Positions 63,576 to 64,000 of a stretch of 64,000 nt of DNA are shown piece after piece; position 1 is the first letter of the stretch; the number at the start of each line of letters is the position of its first letter. A program made the position numbers and the translations under genes. Source of the DNA: Petaurus breviceps papuanus. Lineage: Eukaryota; Chordata; Mammalia; Diprotodontia; Petauridae. The stretch lies in assembly GCA_028583685.1 (NCBI GenBank), contig JAMXIF010001253.1, positions 35,989,088-36,053,087 on the forward strand, written 5' to 3'. The notes beneath the pieces were generated by a model, which was given only the letters and a program-made list of their open reading frames with translations, made no database searches and was not told where the DNA came from.

Positions 63576-64000
63576 GACCTAAAGGGAACTTAAGAGACCT
63601 GCAAACCTTCCTGGGAGGTGCTTTCCTTCTCCCCAACAACCACCCATCCCTCATACATACTCAAAGGTGGTCAAATAAACAAACAAAATTCTAGATGTTC
63701 GCCAAAGTTCGGGAGGCCCAGCCAATGAGACAATGGAAAGCCAGAACTGGGAGAGCACACTTATTTTTTTTCCGGATCTACAGAGAGCATTCCACTTCGT
63801 TGACCCCACAGTGAACCCCTAAACCTCGCCTAATGAGGAGTCGCCAATGAGAGTGGCTTGACTAAGGAAGAGTGGGCGGTTTCAGGAAAGGCTCTGGTCC
63901 CGCCCTGCTTGGCACTCATCACTCCTCCTCGCTGGCCCCTTGATCAATCAGCTACAGGAAGGATGGAGTTTGATGTCCCCCCCATTATTACTTTGTAGTG
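63457..64000 (-). promoter_or_regulatory. NAALAD2: NAALAD2 5' flank / promoter and 5' UTR
   Basis: Less AT-rich and repeat-poor compared with the rest of the window, as expected upstream of a first exon. Two copies of GCCAATGAGA (CCAAT cores at 63722-63726 and 63844-63848, 122 bp apart) are candidate NF-Y sites. GC boxes GGGCGG (63874-63879) and CCCGCCC (63899-63905) lie further out. No clear TATA box was identified near the ATG. The transcription start cannot be fixed from sequence alone. Confidence 0.6.

Noticed and set aside
63184-63582. Plus-strand open frame of 132 codons
   Set aside because: It is antisense to NAALAD2 exon 1 and its leader, with no recognisable domain and no sign of splicing.

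Overview
This window is vertebrate genomic DNA, almost certainly from a marsupial. It carries the 5' two-thirds of one host gene in a dense bed of transposon remains. The marsupial call rests on many tRNA-derived SINEs (antisense signature: GTGCCACCTAGCC close to the SINE 5' end), L1-type elements that have ORF1 but no ORF2, RTE-like LINE fragments, and abundant old L2, L3/CR1, CORE-SINE (MIR-class) and hAT copies. An Australian lineage seems likely from the SINE types, but that is only an impression. There are no bacterial features, CRISPR arrays, rRNA or tRNA genes. Most ATG-to-stop frames in the window are repeat relics or chance frames.

Host gene: NAALAD2 (N-acetylated alpha-linked acidic dipeptidase 2, peptidase family M28B) runs on the minus strand. 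Thirteen consecutive coding exons were located by reading splice junctions: exon 1 at 63375-63456, then 61782-61893, 47904-48090, 47134-47235, 45923-46048, 42938-43124, 38850-38943, 33593-33691, 24297-24382, 23925-24044, 23556-23638, 17467-17530 and 16355-16422. They sum to 1,410 nt (470 codons), all phases fit, every intron is GT-AG, and there is no internal stop. The encoded part has the signal anchor, the PA (apical) domain and the first part of the zinc peptidase domain, with zinc ligands H367, D377, E415 and D443 and catalytic E414. The remaining exons (the rest of the catalytic domain with the last zinc-binding histidine, and the dimerisation domain) must lie beyond position 1. The promoter side is 63457-64000, with two inverted CCAAT boxes, GC boxes and an overlapping upstream ORF.

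Layout: 1-2036, HAL1-like LINE copy and an extra 3' end. 2037-8190, unassigned AT-rich intergenic or downstream-intron DNA with old SINEs, an L1 ORF2 tail and an RTE-like fragment. 8190-10375, L1 ORF2 3' part with a nested SINE. 11049-13935, a complete-ended HAL1-like element. 16355-24382, exons 13-9 with an L3/CR1 LINE and an antisense HAL1-like copy in intron 11. 24383-33592, intron 8 with hAT, L1, L2 and SINE copies. 33593-48090, exons 8-3 separated by L2-rich introns. 48091-61781, the large intron 2 with hAT elements, a broken PNMA/Ty3-gag-like fossil, a GC-rich block, L2/L3/L1 relics and a (CA)n SINE holding a 10-base assembly gap. 61894-63374, intron 1. 63375-64000, exon 1 and promoter.

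I found no previously undescribed system. The most interesting items are the ORF2-less LINE family with a shared junction, the PNMA-like fossil, two transposon-derived long hairpins, and the solo-LTR-like insert in intron 2 close to exon 2.
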